From a virus, in the IMG/VR virus record IMGVR_UViG_3300049216_000030, positions 1 to 40,674 of that record: DNA of 40,674 nucleotides; one strand, 5' to 3'. The notes below the pieces were generated by a model, which was given only the letters and a program-made list of their open reading frames with translations, had not been told where the DNA came from and made no database searches. Below, in pieces: positions 40,035 through 40,674 of the stretch; the first letter of the stretch is position 1, and every line of letters begins with the position of its first letter. The position numbers and the translations under genes are program-made.

Positions 40035-40674
40035 CAGTGTCCCCTCGCGTAGTAGTTCTGGAACACTCCGATGTCGGCCCGGTAGGTGAGCTTGACTGGG
40101 TTGCCGGTCGGCCCGTTCCGTTGCTTCAAGATGAGCAGCTCCGCTTCCCCGGTGTTTGGGCCTTCAGGGTTGTAGTACTCGTCACGGTAGATACCGATGA
40201 CGACGTCGGAGTCGTTTTCAATCGATCCGCTCTCGCGAATGTCGGCCAGTGTGGGCCGTTTGTCGGCCCGAAGCTCGACACCACGGTTGAGTTGGGCTAG
40301 TGCGATGACCGGGACGGCGAGGTCTCGGGCGATCCGTTTCAGCCCTGATGACATTTCGGCGACCTCGACTTGGCGGTTGTCCCGTGACCTTGTCGACGTC
40401 ATGAGTTGGAGGTAGTCGACGACGATCAGCCCGAGGCCGTGTTTGGCTGACAGGCGTCGTGCTTGGGCGCGGATGGTGGCGATCGATGCTGCTGAGTCGT
40501 CGAGGATGTACATCGGGACCGGCTCGAGTTCGCCGGCAGCGTGGGCTAGGTGACGCCAGTCTTGGTCGGGGATTTTCCCGGACCGGATTGTTGTGAGGCG
40601 GATCTGTGATGTTGCTCCGACGACGCGTTGGACGAGTTCATCGACGGACATTTCTAGGGTGACCATGAGGACTG
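40034..40674 (-). CDS. dnaB: Replicative DNA helicase DnaB, cut by the window edge
   Basis: At least 213 residues of the C-terminal RecA-like domain; the 5' end lies outside the window. VLMVTLEMSVDELVQRVVGA is the segment just after Walker A (which is off the edge). LGLIVVDYLQLM is the Walker B motif. EMSSGLKRIARDLAVPVIAL followed by AQLNRGVE, then RPTLADIRESGSIENDSDVV and YRDEYYNP, are standard DnaB motifs. The stop shares a base with the start of the initiator gene (TGATG), so helicase and loader are made together. It unwinds DNA at the phage fork. Confidence 0.93.
   Translation of the reverse strand, partial: VLMVTLEMSVDELVQRVVGATSQIRLTTIRSGKIPDQDWRHLAHAAGELEPVPMYILDDSAASIATIRAQARRLSAKHGLGLIVVDYLQLMTSTRSRDNRQVEVAEMSSGLKRIARDLAVPVIALAQLNRGVELRADKRPTLADIRESGSIENDSDVVIGIYRDEYYNPEGPNTGEAELLILKQRNGPTGNPVKLTYRADIGVFQNYYARGH

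Overview
The window is part of the genome of a temperate, long-tailed (siphovirus-type) phage or prophage of a high-GC Gram-positive, probably actinobacterial, host. The evidence is GC-rich coding sequence throughout, GTG starts, dense ATGA/GTGA stop-start overlaps, a terminase small subunit with the N-terminus typical of actinophages, an HK97-type head module and a DUF1906-like endolysin. All genes but one lie on the minus strand, so transcription runs from the right end of the window to the left end. The host cannot be named from the sequence. No integrase or repressor is visible, and the right edge cuts a replicative helicase gene, so the genome continues there.

Read in the direction of transcription: (a) 40674-34607, early region: DnaB-type helicase (cut), a replication-initiation-like protein, a protein with 30 tetrapeptide repeats, a small unknown protein, a glycosyltransferase-like gene, an NAD-dependent sugar epimerase/dehydratase, and two unrecognised coupled genes. 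(b) 34606-34081, a 526-base non-coding block with six exact copies of a decamer, a run of G-tracts and a 13-bp inverted repeat. (c) 34080-32720, a small excisionase-like HTH protein and a GT4-like glycosyltransferase. (d) 32583-22309, packaging and head genes: TerS, TerL with a C-terminal HNH domain, a small membrane protein, portal, prohead protease with an unusual N-terminal extension, a promoter, major capsid protein, a 17-bp hairpin, connector genes, tail terminator and major tail protein. (e) 22309-14648, tail genes: G/GT chaperones with a readable -1 frameshift site, an HK97 gp10-like protein, tape measure, distal tail and minor tail proteins. (f) 14629-14015, the only plus-strand gene, encoding a putative secreted Thr/Pro-rich protein. 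(g) 13888-11730, lysis region: endolysin and four small membrane or coiled-coil proteins, including a 54-residue one. (h) 11730-8363: an HNH-like protein, a polysaccharide pyruvyltransferase-like enzyme, a second glycosyltransferase, and a protein with duplicated membrane segments joined to a papain-like cysteine peptidase. (i) 8347-227: a chain of tail fibre and tail spike proteins, ending in a strong terminator. (j) 45-1: the 3' part of a tRNA gene with anticodon CAU, lacking its 5' half, best read as an integration site.

The structural genes form a complete set for assembling a siphovirus. The most unusual content is the set of five carbohydrate-active genes in three places, the domain fusions (TerL-HNH, membrane-peptidase, zinc-knuckle protease), the repeat-driven sequences (12-bp array beside a perfect 34-bp palindrome; decamer array; duplicated start site), and the single secreted plus-strand gene.
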